From JAWODU01 sp046483125 (GTDB lineage: Bacteria; Verrucomicrobiota; Kiritimatiellia; UBA8416; JAWODU01): a stretch of 31,141 nucleotides of DNA. Position 1 is the first letter of the stretch, and each line of letters opens with the position of its first letter. Below the pieces are notes generated by a model. The model was not told the origin of the DNA and ran no database searches. It worked only from the letters and a program-made list of their open reading frames with translations. The position numbers and the translations under genes were made by a program. Where the stretch lies: the NCBI GenBank assembly GCA_046483125.1, contig JAWODU010000065.1, positions 1-31,141 on the forward strand. The letters run 5' to 3'. This document shows, in pieces, positions 22,072-30,790 of the stretch.

Positions 22072-22518
22072 ATGAGTACAATTACGATTGACGAGATCAT
22101 GAAAATCCTGCCCCATCGATACCCGATGCTTCTGGTGGACCGGATCGTGGAATGCGATGACCGGGAACATATTGTCGGGATAAAGAACGTTACGGCTAAT
22201 GAACCTTTTTTTCAGGGACATTTCCCCGGAGCTCCGATAATGCCGGGCGTCCTCCAGCTGGAAGCAATGGCCCAGACGGGAGGTATTCTTCTGGTGAAAC
22301 AGGCCGGCGGAGGGGGCAGAATTCCGTACTTTATGTCTATAGACAGGGTGAAATTCCGCCGGGTCGTCAAGCCGGGAGATCAGTTGAGGATTGAAGTCGA
22401 TATTCTGAATATCCGGTCAAAGGCGGCCAGGTTCCGGGGAAAGATAACCGTGGATGGCGCGGCAGTGTCGGAAGCGGAACTGGCGTGCATGATAACCAGT
22501 CAGGAAGCCGAAGCATGA
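22072..22518 (+). CDS. fabZ: 3-hydroxyacyl-ACP dehydratase
   Basis: Dehydrates (3R)-hydroxyacyl-ACP in fatty-acid elongation and competes with LpxA for hydroxyacyl-ACP; 148 residues. LPHRYPMLLVDRI and the catalytic segment FFQGHFPGAPIMPGVLQLEAMAQ (His50, Glu64) identify FabZ rather than FabA. AAAAGGAGAGG precedes the ATG. The stop overlaps the lpxA start by four bases (ATGA), tightly coupling lipid A and phospholipid branches. In some PVC-group bacteria FabZ is fused to LpxC, but this one stands alone. Confidence 0.96.
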   Translation: MSTITIDEIMKILPHRYPMLLVDRIVECDDREHIVGIKNVTANEPFFQGHFPGAPIMPGVLQLEAMAQTGGILLVKQAGGGGRIPYFMSIDRVKFRRVVKPGDQLRIEVDILNIRSKAARFRGKITVDGAAVSEAELACMITSQEAEA

Positions 22519-23294
22519 GGGATATCCATTCCAGCGCGGTTATAGAAAAAGGCGCGGAACTCGCGGACGGAGTCAGGGTGGGCGCTTACTCGGTAGTCGG
22601 ACCGGCCGTAAGAATCGGAGAAGGCACGGAGATCATGTCTCACGTGGTGCTTGCCGGGCATACGACTATCGGAAGTAAGTGCAGGGTGTTTCCCTTCGCG
22701 TGCATCGGTACCGAGACCCAGGATCTTAAATACACGGGCGCGGTGTCCTTTGTCGAAATCGGGGACAGGAGTGTTTTAAGGGAGTACGTAACCGTGAATT
22801 CCCCGACCAACGAAGGGGAAGTCACGCGGGTAGGGCGCGGGTGCTTCCTGATGGCATATTCGCACGTGGCGCACGCCTGCGACGTCGGGGATGAAGTGAT
22901 TATGGCAAATGCCGGAACGCTTGCAGGCCACGTAAAGGTAGAGAAGCAGGCAATTATCGGGGGACTTTGCGGGGTGCATCAGTTTGTGCATGTGGGAAGG
23001 CTGTCGATGATCGGGGGGTGTACAAAGCTGTCTCAGGACGCGCCGCCGTTCATGATAGTGGACGGACGGCCCGCGGCTGTGAGAGGCATAAACAGTATCG
23101 GCCTGAAAAGGCGCGGAATGAACGCGGAGGTCAGAAAAAGCCTCAAGGAAGCATATCGGTTACTGTACAGGAGCGGGCTTTCAACGGGCGCGGCCATTGA
23201 AAAAATACGGTCGGGACTGGACGCAAACGCGGAAGTCGAGCATCTTATCTCTTTCATTGAAGGGTCTGAGCGGGGTATAATCAAGAACGCTTAA
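22515..23294 (+). CDS. lpxA: UDP-N-acetylglucosamine acyltransferase
   Basis: First step of lipid A synthesis, transfer of a 3-hydroxyacyl chain from ACP to UDP-GlcNAc. The 259-residue protein is a left-handed beta-helix of hexapeptide repeats with the LpxA helical C-terminus. The catalytic base is His120 in YSHVAHACDVG (His125 in E. coli). GGCTKLSQDAPPFMIVDG holds the acyl-chain ruler region; Lys171 stands where E. coli has Gly173. A bulky residue there shortens the accepted acyl chain in other LpxA enzymes. ATG 22515 overlaps the fabZ stop and is preferred over an in-frame ATG at 22485 inside fabZ. gspD follows immediately after the stop. Confidence 0.95.
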   Translation: MRDIHSSAVIEKGAELADGVRVGAYSVVGPAVRIGEGTEIMSHVVLAGHTTIGSKCRVFPFACIGTETQDLKYTGAVSFVEIGDRSVLREYVTVNSPTNEGEVTRVGRGCFLMAYSHVAHACDVGDEVIMANAGTLAGHVKVEKQAIIGGLCGVHQFVHVGRLSMIGGCTKLSQDAPPFMIVDGRPAAVRGINSIGLKRRGMNAEVRKSLKEAYRLLYRSGLSTGAAIEKIRSGLDANAEVEHLISFIEGSERGIIKNA

Positions 23295-25241
23295 GTGAAA
23301 ACAAAAGTGAAAAGGTTAGTGAACATAGCGGCGATTATCCTGTTGAGCGCCGGCACGATGCCGCCGTCGAGCGGCGCGGACCCGCAGGCTCCCCCGGTTA
23401 CGGGGGACGGCGGTACGCTGGATTTCAGTTTCGACGAGGTCGGCGTCAGGTCGTTTATAAAAATGGCAGGGGACATAACCGGGCGCAAGTTCGTGGTGTC
23501 CGAGGGCGTATCGGGGAAAATAACGGTGATAGCCCACCGTGTGAAGCGCGATGAAATCTATCCGCTGTTTGTGACCATCCTGGAATCTGTGGGCTGTTCC
23601 GTGGTGGAGGAGAACGGGATACACAAGGTCATTCCGCTTCCCGCAAGGAAATCCCCGGACGTCCCGGTCATTGGAGCACACGAAGCGGTGCCGGCCAGCG
23701 GCGTTGTGACCAAGGTGATCGCTCTGAAGCATGTGTCGGCGGCCGAACTGGCTAACATGCTTAAAGCGAAGGTGGGCGGCGAAGGAGGGGTGTCGGCGCT
23801 GAGAGAAACAAATCATCTGGTTGTGACCGATACCGCCGAGAGCCTGAGACGCATTGAAAAAATCGTATCTGAAATCGATCAGCCGGGCCTGTCCAGGACG
23901 ATGGAAGTAGTGCGGCTGAGGTTCGCCGGCGCCGAGGAACTTGCGGAACAGCTCAACATGGCTCTTGCTGAAAGCTGGTCGCGGGGCCGGGAATTGAAGC
24001 GGCGCCTCCCCAGGGCAGTGGGAACAGAAGGCGCGGGCACGGTACAGCCGATGGCTATACCTTCGAAGCATTCCAACAGCCTCGTTCTGGCGGGAACCGG
24101 GCTTCAGCTCGAAAGGCTGAAGAAACTGGTGGACAAGATGGACGTGGACGTGCCGTCGGGAAGGGGGCACCTGAATGCGATATTCCTGAAGTACATCTCA
24201 GCGGAGGAAGCCGCTGCGAGCATAGGGGGCCTGCTGGATAAGTCGGCGGCAAAGGCAAAGTCGGGCGATGAAAGACAAATAGCCATTCAGGCCAGCCCGG
24301 AGCAGGGGGCATTGCTGGTTGACGCCTCACCGGGGGATTTTGAAGTGGTGAGACATCTGATAGACCAGCTTGACCGCGCCTCTGAGCAGGTACACATAAC
24401 GGTAATTATAGCGGAGCACAGTCAGAGCGAAGGGATGAACCTGGGGGTTGAAATGACGGCGTTGTCGATGCCCTCGGAGAAGGACGACACTGCGGTGGCT
24501 GGAAGCACCAGGCTGGGCGAGGACACCAGCGGACTGCTTGACAATATACAGCAGGGTCTGTTTCCCCGGGGGATCACCGTGGGGGTGGCCAGGGGCAGGC
24601 GCGTGGATTCGGATGGAAACGTCGTCAGCGATTATCCGGCGCTTGTCACCATTGACGCGCTCAAGAGGAGGGGGGATTTCGAAGTCCTCTCCCGGACTTC
24701 CCTCGAAGCGGAAAACAACAGGGAAGCTTCGATTGATATCGTTAACGAAATTCCGATACTCAGGTCGACCATACAGGGCGGTTCGGGGACCGCGCGCGAC
24801 GTTATTCAGAACATCGAAAGGCAGGACGTAGGAATCAAGCTGAAGCTGAAGCCGCACATTATACCGGGGGGCGATGTGAGAATGGAGCTTAATCCGACAA
24901 TTGAGGCGGTGGTTGAATCCGGAACGTCGAGGGGCGATCTTACGCCGACCATCGCCAAAAGAGGAGTTTCAACCACGGTAACGGTTCCGAACGGCGAAAT
25001 GATCGTGATAGCCGGGTTGACCAGGACCGATACCACGGAGGTCGTAAAGCGGGTACCGTTGCTCGGGTCCATCCCCCTGCTTGGCTGGCTGTTCAGGCAC
25101 ACGGAGCAGGCGGTAGAGAAAACAAACCTTCTGATACTGGTTACGCCCAGGATTGTGCCGGACAGGACAGAGGCCAGGGCGATAATGGATGAGTGGAAGG
25201 AGAGGACAAAAGTCCGGCTTCATGAAGAAGAAGGAGAATGA
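23295..25241 (+). CDS. gspD: Type II secretion system secretin
   Basis: Outer-membrane channel of type II secretion, 648 residues. A signal peptide (~1-28, no lipobox) is followed by N0 (LDFSFDEVGVRSFIKMAGDITGRKFVV, ~42-110). The ring-building domains N1, N2 and N3 follow (~135-195, 200-288, 295-375). The secretin domain (~378-625) contains VEVLSRTSLEAENN-like strands, VGIKLKLKPHI and the closing VPLLGSIPLLGWLFRHTEQAVEKTNLLILVTPRI. The start is GTG directly after the lpxA TAA, so it depends on lpxA translation. N3 to secretin order and gspE/gspF neighbours favour T2SS over type IV pilus PilQ. No pilotin-binding tail is evident. Confidence 0.92.
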   Translation: MKTKVKRLVNIAAIILLSAGTMPPSSGADPQAPPVTGDGGTLDFSFDEVGVRSFIKMAGDITGRKFVVSEGVSGKITVIAHRVKRDEIYPLFVTILESVGCSVVEENGIHKVIPLPARKSPDVPVIGAHEAVPASGVVTKVIALKHVSAAELANMLKAKVGGEGGVSALRETNHLVVTDTAESLRRIEKIVSEIDQPGLSRTMEVVRLRFAGAEELAEQLNMALAESWSRGRELKRRLPRAVGTEGAGTVQPMAIPSKHSNSLVLAGTGLQLERLKKLVDKMDVDVPSGRGHLNAIFLKYISAEEAAASIGGLLDKSAAKAKSGDERQIAIQASPEQGALLVDASPGDFEVVRHLIDQLDRASEQVHITVIIAEHSQSEGMNLGVEMTALSMPSEKDDTAVAGSTRLGEDTSGLLDNIQQGLFPRGITVGVARGRRVDSDGNVVSDYPALVTIDALKRRGDFEVLSRTSLEAENNREASIDIVNEIPILRSTIQGGSGTARDVIQNIERQDVGIKLKLKPHIIPGGDVRMELNPTIEAVVESGTSRGDLTPTIAKRGVSTTVTVPNGEMIVIAGLTRTDTTEVVKRVPLLGSIPLLGWLFRHTEQAVEKTNLLILVTPRIVPDRTEARAIMDEWKERTKVRLHEEEGE

Positions 25242-26835
25242 ATCTCCATCGGGCGGAGTGAACGCCGCGAACGTGAACAACGCGGAAGAACTGCGCGATG
25301 CCGCGCGCAAATACGGCATGACGTTTGTCGCCGAGATATCGGCTGATATGCTGGACGCTTCGCTTGTTTCCGACCTGCCCGTGGAATGGGCTAGATCTCA
25401 TCGCCTTCTCCCCGTGCGCATTTCGGGGAAGAAATGCGTGCTTACCTGCAATCCCGAGGCGGTAGCGGAGCAACAGCACCTTGAACTGCTTATCGGGGAA
25501 CAGCTCGAACCGGTGCTCGCCGGCACCGAGACGGTAAGCCGGGCTATAGACCGGTGCTATTACAGCAAGGAAGACTCTCCGGGGGAATTTCTTCGCGGCA
25601 TAGACGGGGGAGAGCCGGAAGACGGGGGCGCTGACCGGGCGGGCGCGTCGGATTTGTTCAGGGTGGCGGAAGAGGCGCCGGTCACACAGCTTGTGAACCT
25701 GATACTTCTCGAGGCGTTAAAACGGCGCGCGTCTGATATTCATTTCGAGCCTTTTGAAAACCGCTTGAGAGTGCGTTACCGGATAGACGGCGTCCTGTAC
25801 GAGCAGTCCCCGGCCCCAAAGCATCTCGAAGATGCCCTTATATCGAGATTAAAAGTTATGGGAAGGATGGATATTGCGGAGAAGAGACTTCCGCAGGACG
25901 GAATGGCCCGCGTGAGGGTGGGCAACAGGGAAATAGACGTACGCGTGTCCACGGTGCCGGTTACTGAAGGGGAACGCGTGGTTCTGCGCCTGTTGGACGT
26001 GGAAAGGGCCCTGCTTCCGCTGGGCGAACTCGGCCTGGGCAGTGAAACTCTGGCGGGGCTGGAAGGGATGCTGGGGACGGATAACGGGATAGTGGTGGTG
26101 TGCGGGCCCACGGGCTCAGGCAAAACCACGACACTTTACGCTCTTCTGGGACAATTGGACGCGGGGAGAAAGAACATCATGACCGTAGAGGACCCGGTGG
26201 AGTACCAGTTGCCGGACATCGGACAGATGCAGGTCAGACCCAAGATAGGACTCACGTTTTCCGGCGGCCTGCGCCATATTCTCCGGCAGGACCCCGACGT
26301 CATACTGGTGGGGGAAACTAGGGACGTGGAGACCGCGGAAATCGCGATCCGGGCTTCGCTGACGGGGCACCTGGTGTTTACAACGCTTCATACAAACGAC
26401 GCTCCCAGGTCGGTGGTGCGGCTGGTCGACATGGGAGTAAAACCGTACCTTCTTGCGTCCAGCCTGAAAGCTGTACTTGCACAGCGGCTGGTACGCAGGC
26501 TGTGTCCCGACTGCAAGCGCGAAAAAGTGTTTTCGGAAGAGGAGGCGCAAGGGCTCGGTGAATTCGCGCCGTTGCTTTCGGGAAAGCGCGGATGGACGGC
26601 CGGGAGCGGCTGTCCGGAGTGCCTGGAGGGATACTGCGGGCGGACCGGTCTTTTTGAGTTCATGGTACCGGACCAGGCTGTTTATGAAGGAATAAGGAAG
26701 GGCGATGTCGATTCAGTGAAGATCCGTCAGGCTGCCCGTGCCAGGGGAATGAAAACACTGGGAGAAGACGGAGTGGAGAAAGTGCTGGCCGGCATTACCA
26801 GTCTCCCTGAAATCCAGCGTGCCGCCCTGGCTTAA
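25222..26835 (+). CDS. gspE: Type II secretion ATPase
   Basis: Cytoplasmic motor ATPase of T2SS, 537 residues from ATG 25222 (548 from ATG 25189, equally open; neither has a strong ribosome site). The N-terminal N1E-like domain (~22-115) binds GspL or membrane partners. The N2E/ATPase region shows RASDIHFEPFENRLRVRYRIDG, Walker A GPTGSGKTT (~295-303), the Asp box TVEDPVEYQ, Walker B DPDVILVGETRD and the His box GHLVFTTLHTND. A tetracysteine zinc module follows (CPDC ~428-431, CPEC ~464-467). The Cys4 module is typical of GspE and PilB. It overlaps the gspD 3' end by 20 bases. Confidence 0.94.
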   Translation: MKKKENESPSGGVNAANVNNAEELRDAARKYGMTFVAEISADMLDASLVSDLPVEWARSHRLLPVRISGKKCVLTCNPEAVAEQQHLELLIGEQLEPVLAGTETVSRAIDRCYYSKEDSPGEFLRGIDGGEPEDGGADRAGASDLFRVAEEAPVTQLVNLILLEALKRRASDIHFEPFENRLRVRYRIDGVLYEQSPAPKHLEDALISRLKVMGRMDIAEKRLPQDGMARVRVGNREIDVRVSTVPVTEGERVVLRLLDVERALLPLGELGLGSETLAGLEGMLGTDNGIVVVCGPTGSGKTTTLYALLGQLDAGRKNIMTVEDPVEYQLPDIGQMQVRPKIGLTFSGGLRHILRQDPDVILVGETRDVETAEIAIRASLTGHLVFTTLHTNDAPRSVVRLVDMGVKPYLLASSLKAVLAQRLVRRLCPDCKREKVFSEEEAQGLGEFAPLLSGKRGWTAGSGCPECLEGYCGRTGLFEFMVPDQAVYEGIRKGDVDSVKIRQAARARGMKTLGEDGVEKVLAGITSLPEIQRAALA

Positions 26836-26856
26836 ACGGGCAGGCCGCATGCGTTC

Positions 26857-28041
26857 ATGAAGACTTTTATCTACAAAGGATATCGCAGTGACGGCAGTGC
26901 ATGCCGGGGGTTCGTCGAAGCGCTGAGCGTCAAGGGGGCGCGCGAGAAACTCGCCGGTAAGGGAATCTTTGCCGAAAGGGTCTCGCAAGGCGCCGGAAAA
27001 ACGTCCCTTTCCTCAGCCAGGCGCGCCATGATGTACCGCGAGATGTCCGCCCTTCTCGGCGCCGGTCTGACCCTGGAGGGGGCCCTCGAGATGCTCGTGC
27101 GTTCTCCGGACAGCGGGAGGGAACGTAATGTGCTTTCAGGGATACTTGACAGGGTGAGAGACGGGTCATCACTGGCTTCGGCACTGTCCGGCACGAGTTC
27201 GTCAGTCGGTGGATTCGAATGCGCCGTAATAGAATCGGCCGAAAAATCCGGGGCTCTGCAGGTAATGCTTGAAAGAATGGGAGCCTTCATGGAGGCGGCG
27301 GACCTGTTGAGTGAACGCGTTCAGGCGGCTCTTGTGTATCCGTTGATAGTGGTAACGGTCGGGATATGCGCGGCTGTCGTAATGCTGGGTCTTTTAATAC
27401 CGCGGGTGGAAGAAATGTTCCTGGGCGTGGGCAGGGAATTGCCTTTGCTGACGAGGGTGATGATTGCCGCGGGTAAGGGGATGGGAAGCTGGGGGCTGGT
27501 GTTGATAGCCGCGCTTGCAGGGTGGATCGTCTACTCGCGGTGGAAGCTGAAGCGCGACGAAGAATACCGCAGGAAGTGGGACCGGCGGCTGTTCGGCATG
27601 CCGGTGGTCGGTAAAGGATACAGAATGCTTGTGTCGGCGAGATTCAGCCGGACTCTGGCAATGCTTCTGAGCGGAGGCGCGGGGCTGATTGAAAGCCTCG
27701 TTCTGGCGGGCCAATCTACCGGCAGTGTCTGGACGGAGAGTCACATAAAAAAAGGCGCCGACGCTGTACGGCACGGCGGCCGGGTTTCAGAGGCTGTGCG
27801 TTCGGTGCCGCCGCTTGCTTCTACGGTAACCCCGTGGATAGAAATCGGAGAAACGACGGGCAATCTGGCGGGATCGCTGAACGGAGCTGCGGACAAGTTT
27901 GAAGCACGGTGGGAACGCTACGTGAGCCGGGCGATGTCCATTGTGGAACCGGTGCTTATTCTGGTGGTCGGCGGTTTCGTACTGGTGATTGTGCTTTCCG
28001 TTCTCCTGCCGATTCTTTCGATGGCGGACGTGCTGGGCTGA
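26857..28041 (+). CDS. gspF: Type II secretion inner-membrane platform protein
   Basis: A 394-residue GspF/PilC-type protein. It begins with the family start FIYKGYRSDGSACRGFVEALSVKGAREKLA. Two GspF domains follow (~55-175 and ~255-375; YREMSALLGAGLTLEGALEML and ARFSRTLAMLLSGGAGLIESLVLAG). Three membrane helices are at ~165-189, ~213-230 and ~367-391. It forms the platform on which GspE acts. The usual next gene, gspG, is absent; the next gene is on the opposite strand, so the pseudopilin genes and gspL/M must be elsewhere. Confidence 0.93.
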   Translation: MKTFIYKGYRSDGSACRGFVEALSVKGAREKLAGKGIFAERVSQGAGKTSLSSARRAMMYREMSALLGAGLTLEGALEMLVRSPDSGRERNVLSGILDRVRDGSSLASALSGTSSSVGGFECAVIESAEKSGALQVMLERMGAFMEAADLLSERVQAALVYPLIVVTVGICAAVVMLGLLIPRVEEMFLGVGRELPLLTRVMIAAGKGMGSWGLVLIAALAGWIVYSRWKLKRDEEYRRKWDRRLFGMPVVGKGYRMLVSARFSRTLAMLLSGGAGLIESLVLAGQSTGSVWTESHIKKGADAVRHGGRVSEAVRSVPPLASTVTPWIEIGETTGNLAGSLNGAADKFEARWERYVSRAMSIVEPVLILVVGGFVLVIVLSVLLPILSMADVLG

Positions 28042-28066
28042 GCCGTGGAAAGCGGGATCCGTTGCA

Positions 28067-29413
28067 TCAGTACTTGTAGGTGCTTCCGCCTGTAAATTCT
28101 CTGAGCAGTGAATCGCCGGGTATGCACGAAGTGTCTTTTACCGGTTTCAGGGAACGCAGGAGATCCCTGACCCTGTTGGCTCTGATGTAGGCGTCGAGCC
28201 GCTTGGGGTCGTCGGCGTACTGGCGGGAGGCCCTTGAGACGTACCTTAGGAGCCTGTGGCGGAGAATCGGCAATTCGTACGGCAGGGCGCTGTTGACGAT
28301 GAAATCCGAATGTTTGATAAACGGTATTATGTGTTTGAGTTCACTCCGGCGTACATAATGCCAGTGTGTCAGTGTCTGCACGGGTTTTAAATTGCGGTGG
28401 TCTTTGTCCCGTATCATGCGGCGAAGCAGGCGGTTGTCGCTCCAGCGCATGAACGTTCCGTCCTCGGCCCGGAATTGCCCCAGCGTTTCGATGTACAGTC
28501 TGAACTTGTTATCCTCGGGAACACTTCTGCTGATTTTTCCGTTCAGCCCGTGAAGGCTGTCTATAAGCAGTACTTCGTTTGTTTTCAGGCGCAGGGTGTG
28601 GACGTTGAGGGAGCGCCTGCCGGTTTTGAAATTGTAGTCGGGAACTTTTACCGTTTTGCCTGCCAGGAGAGACTGAAGTTGTCTGTTAATAAGATCGAGA
28701 TCGAGGGCTTCCGGTATTTCGTAGTCATAATCCCCGAACTCATCTTTAGGATGCTTATAGAGATCAAGAAAGTAATTGTCCAGGTTAAGGGTTCTGATGC
28801 CGATGCCGGCCGCTTTCAGCATATTGCTCAACCGGATAGTGGTTGTGGTTTTGCCGGATGAAGACGGCCCGGCGACGATAACGAGCCGGGGCGGGGAGTG
28901 TGAGTCAAGAATCATTCGCCCGGCGCTCTCAATTTCCGACTGGTAGCGCCTGTCGGATTCACGGACGAGATCGGGAAAAGCGCCTTTCGTTATCAGCCTG
29001 TTGAGCCCGGCCGTGGTGTCACAGTTATGTTCCATGTTCCATCTGAGCACTTCATAGATTATTTTGTACGGGACATTATCGGTGACCTCGAATTCGTAGG
29101 CGCGGGCGGCGCGCGCCATGGCGCGGCGATGCCGGTAAATTATGTAATTACGGGCAATGCGGGTCAGACCGCTCTCCATGAGGATGCTTTCGACAACATC
29201 CTGTATATCCTCAACGGTCGGCATTGAGTCCGGGCAGTAGGTATGGGCGAGAGCTGATTCCACTTTCAGAGCGGCGGATTCGGCGAGTTTTCTGTTGGGT
29301 TTGCCGGTGGAGGCCGATGCCTTGAGTATGGCGTCGGAGATGCGGCGCCTGTTATACTTGACGGTCGCGCCGTCTCTCTTGATGATTTTTTTGATTGGGC
29401 ATTGTCGTGACAT
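28067..29413 (-). CDS. ATP-cone domain fused to uridine kinase-like P-loop kinase
   Basis: A 448-residue fusion. Residues ~7-95 form an ATP-cone (IKKIIKRDGATVKYNRRRISDAILKAS...VEDIQDVVESILMESG), the nucleotide-sensing domain of ribonucleotide reductases and NrdR. After a helical linker, ~177-400 is a phosphoribulokinase/uridine-kinase P-loop domain. It has Walker A GPSSSGKTT (182-190), TLNLDNYFLDLYKHPKDEFGDYDYEIPEALDLDL, VPDYNFKTGRR, LLIDSLHGLN and RRMIRDKDHR. A likely reading is a nucleoside or sugar-phosphate kinase controlled by adenine nucleotides; the substrate is unknown. ATG 29413 is chosen because it lies just ahead of the ATP-cone. The frame is open to 29686, but that stretch is antisense to the divergent gene. 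It converges on gspF with 25 bases between. Confidence 0.85.
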   Translation of the reverse strand: MSRQCPIKKIIKRDGATVKYNRRRISDAILKASASTGKPNRKLAESAALKVESALAHTYCPDSMPTVEDIQDVVESILMESGLTRIARNYIIYRHRRAMARAARAYEFEVTDNVPYKIIYEVLRWNMEHNCDTTAGLNRLITKGAFPDLVRESDRRYQSEIESAGRMILDSHSPPRLVIVAGPSSSGKTTTTIRLSNMLKAAGIGIRTLNLDNYFLDLYKHPKDEFGDYDYEIPEALDLDLINRQLQSLLAGKTVKVPDYNFKTGRRSLNVHTLRLKTNEVLLIDSLHGLNGKISRSVPEDNKFRLYIETLGQFRAEDGTFMRWSDNRLLRRMIRDKDHRNLKPVQTLTHWHYVRRSELKHIIPFIKHSDFIVNSALPYELPILRHRLLRYVSRASRQYADDPKRLDAYIRANRVRDLLRSLKPVKDTSCIPGDSLLREFTGGSTYKY

Positions 29414-29425
29414 AATCGAGCTTTT

Positions 29426-29454
29426 ATAGTAAGCAACCGTGAGCGCGGATTCAA
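29426..29454 (-). promoter_or_regulatory. Candidate promoter of the ATP-cone kinase gene
   Basis: On the minus strand: TTGAAT (29454-29449), 17 bases, TACTAT (29431-29426), with TATAAA overlapping just downstream. The gene starts 12 bases later, so the leader would be very short. Confidence 0.35.
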
Positions 29455-29501
29455 TAGCGATTTGTGCCGGATTTGTGCCGGCGATGAGAAAAGAGGGCAA
29501 C

Positions 29502-30764
29502 ATGGCGTTAAGTATGTATTCGGCGGGGCTGGGGGACAGGTTCGGCGAGGAAGGGGAAGCCCAACTGGCCGCGGTGAGAATGGCGGAGAGAGACGGCGTT
29601 GAAATTACACCCGTGTGGAACAAGTCCCACAGGGAGCATGAAATTACCGGAAGCTCGCCCGCGGACGTCCGGACCGAGGCCGACAACGCCGTTAGAGAGG
29701 GGAAATGGGAAAAGTCTTATTACGTGGACGCGGACCATGTGAGCATGAAGAACGTGGACTTTTTTACAGAAAGTTCCGATTATTTCACTTTTGACGTTGC
29801 TGATTTCATCGGCGGGGAAGCGGCGGGGAAGGAAGACTGGCAGGCTTTGAACGAGTACGCCGAGGGGTGCATGAAATACGCGGGTACGCTGAGTTTGCCC
29901 GGGGACGCCGGAGTGCTCGAGATAAGTGAAGCCGACATTAAAACGGCCGCAAAAAAATACGTACCGGCCGTACGGGAAGCGGGGCGCCTGTACAGGCACG
30001 TGGCGAGTCTCAAGGGGGCGGGAGAGTTCGTGACGGAGGTGTCGATGGACGAAACAGACCGCGCCCAGACACCCGGAGAAATGCTTTTTATACTCAGCGC
30101 CCTTGCCGCGGAAAAAGTTCCTGTCGGAACGATAGCGCCGAAGTTTACGGGGCGTTTCAACAAGGGGGTTGACTACAGCGGAAATCGGGACAAATTCGAA
30201 GAGGAGTTCAATCTTGATCTTGCCGTAACGGCTTTCGCGGTCGAGGAATTCGGACTACCTGTTTCTTTGAAGCTGAGCGTGCATTCCGGCAGTGATAAAT
30301 TCTCGATTTACGGGGCGGTGCGCAGGGCGCTGGAAAAGCACGGCGCGGGTCTGCACATAAAGACGGCTGGAACGACATGGCTTGAAGAAATCATAGGCCT
30401 GGCGGAAAGCGGGGGAGAAGGGCTGGAAGCAGTGCGACGTATTTACCGCGCGGCTTATTCGCGGATTGACGAACTGGTTGAACCCTATCTTACCGTTGTG
30501 GACATAAGGAAAAACGCGTTGCCGGACCCGGACGTTACGGATAATTGGGAGGGGCATCACTTCGCGAAGGCACTGCGGCACGATCAAAGCTGTCCCGAAT
30601 ACAATGCGGACATGAGACAGCTCGTGCACGTAGCTTACAAAACAGCCGCGGAGATGGGAGATGAATACCGGGAACTCCTGAGAAAATATTCAAATGAAAT
30701 TTCCGCGGGCGTAACTGAAAATATTTACGAGCGGCATTTGAAGAAGGTATTTATTCGAGGATAG
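29502..30764 (+). CDS. Tagaturonate epimerase (UxaE) family protein, short form
   Basis: 420 residues from ATG 29502. The core matches the tagaturonate/fructuronate epimerase family: YYVDADHVSMKNVDFF, FTFDVADFIG, EVSVDETDRAQTPGEM, APKFTGRFNKGVDYSGN, LSVHSGSDKFSIYGAVRRAL and HIKTAGTTWLEEI. It closes with VRQLVHVAYKTAAE-like sequence (RQLVHVAYKT). The Asp, His and Glu clusters are probably metal ligands. From memory, the Thermotoga enzyme has about 90 more N-terminal residues than this protein, which begins at MYSAGLGDRFG, so it may act on a different hexuronate or be a distinct subfamily. GAGG lies 6 bases before the ATG; ATG 29484 is an alternative. It diverges from the ATP-cone kinase. No other uronate genes are visible. 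Confidence 0.75.
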   Translation: MALSMYSAGLGDRFGEEGEAQLAAVRMAERDGVEITPVWNKSHREHEITGSSPADVRTEADNAVREGKWEKSYYVDADHVSMKNVDFFTESSDYFTFDVADFIGGEAAGKEDWQALNEYAEGCMKYAGTLSLPGDAGVLEISEADIKTAAKKYVPAVREAGRLYRHVASLKGAGEFVTEVSMDETDRAQTPGEMLFILSALAAEKVPVGTIAPKFTGRFNKGVDYSGNRDKFEEEFNLDLAVTAFAVEEFGLPVSLKLSVHSGSDKFSIYGAVRRALEKHGAGLHIKTAGTTWLEEIIGLAESGGEGLEAVRRIYRAAYSRIDELVEPYLTVVDIRKNALPDPDVTDNWEGHHFAKALRHDQSCPEYNADMRQLVHVAYKTAAEMGDEYRELLRKYSNEISAGVTENIYERHLKKVFIRG

Positions 30765-30790
30765 GCGAGGACAGAGGTCGGAGGTCGGGT

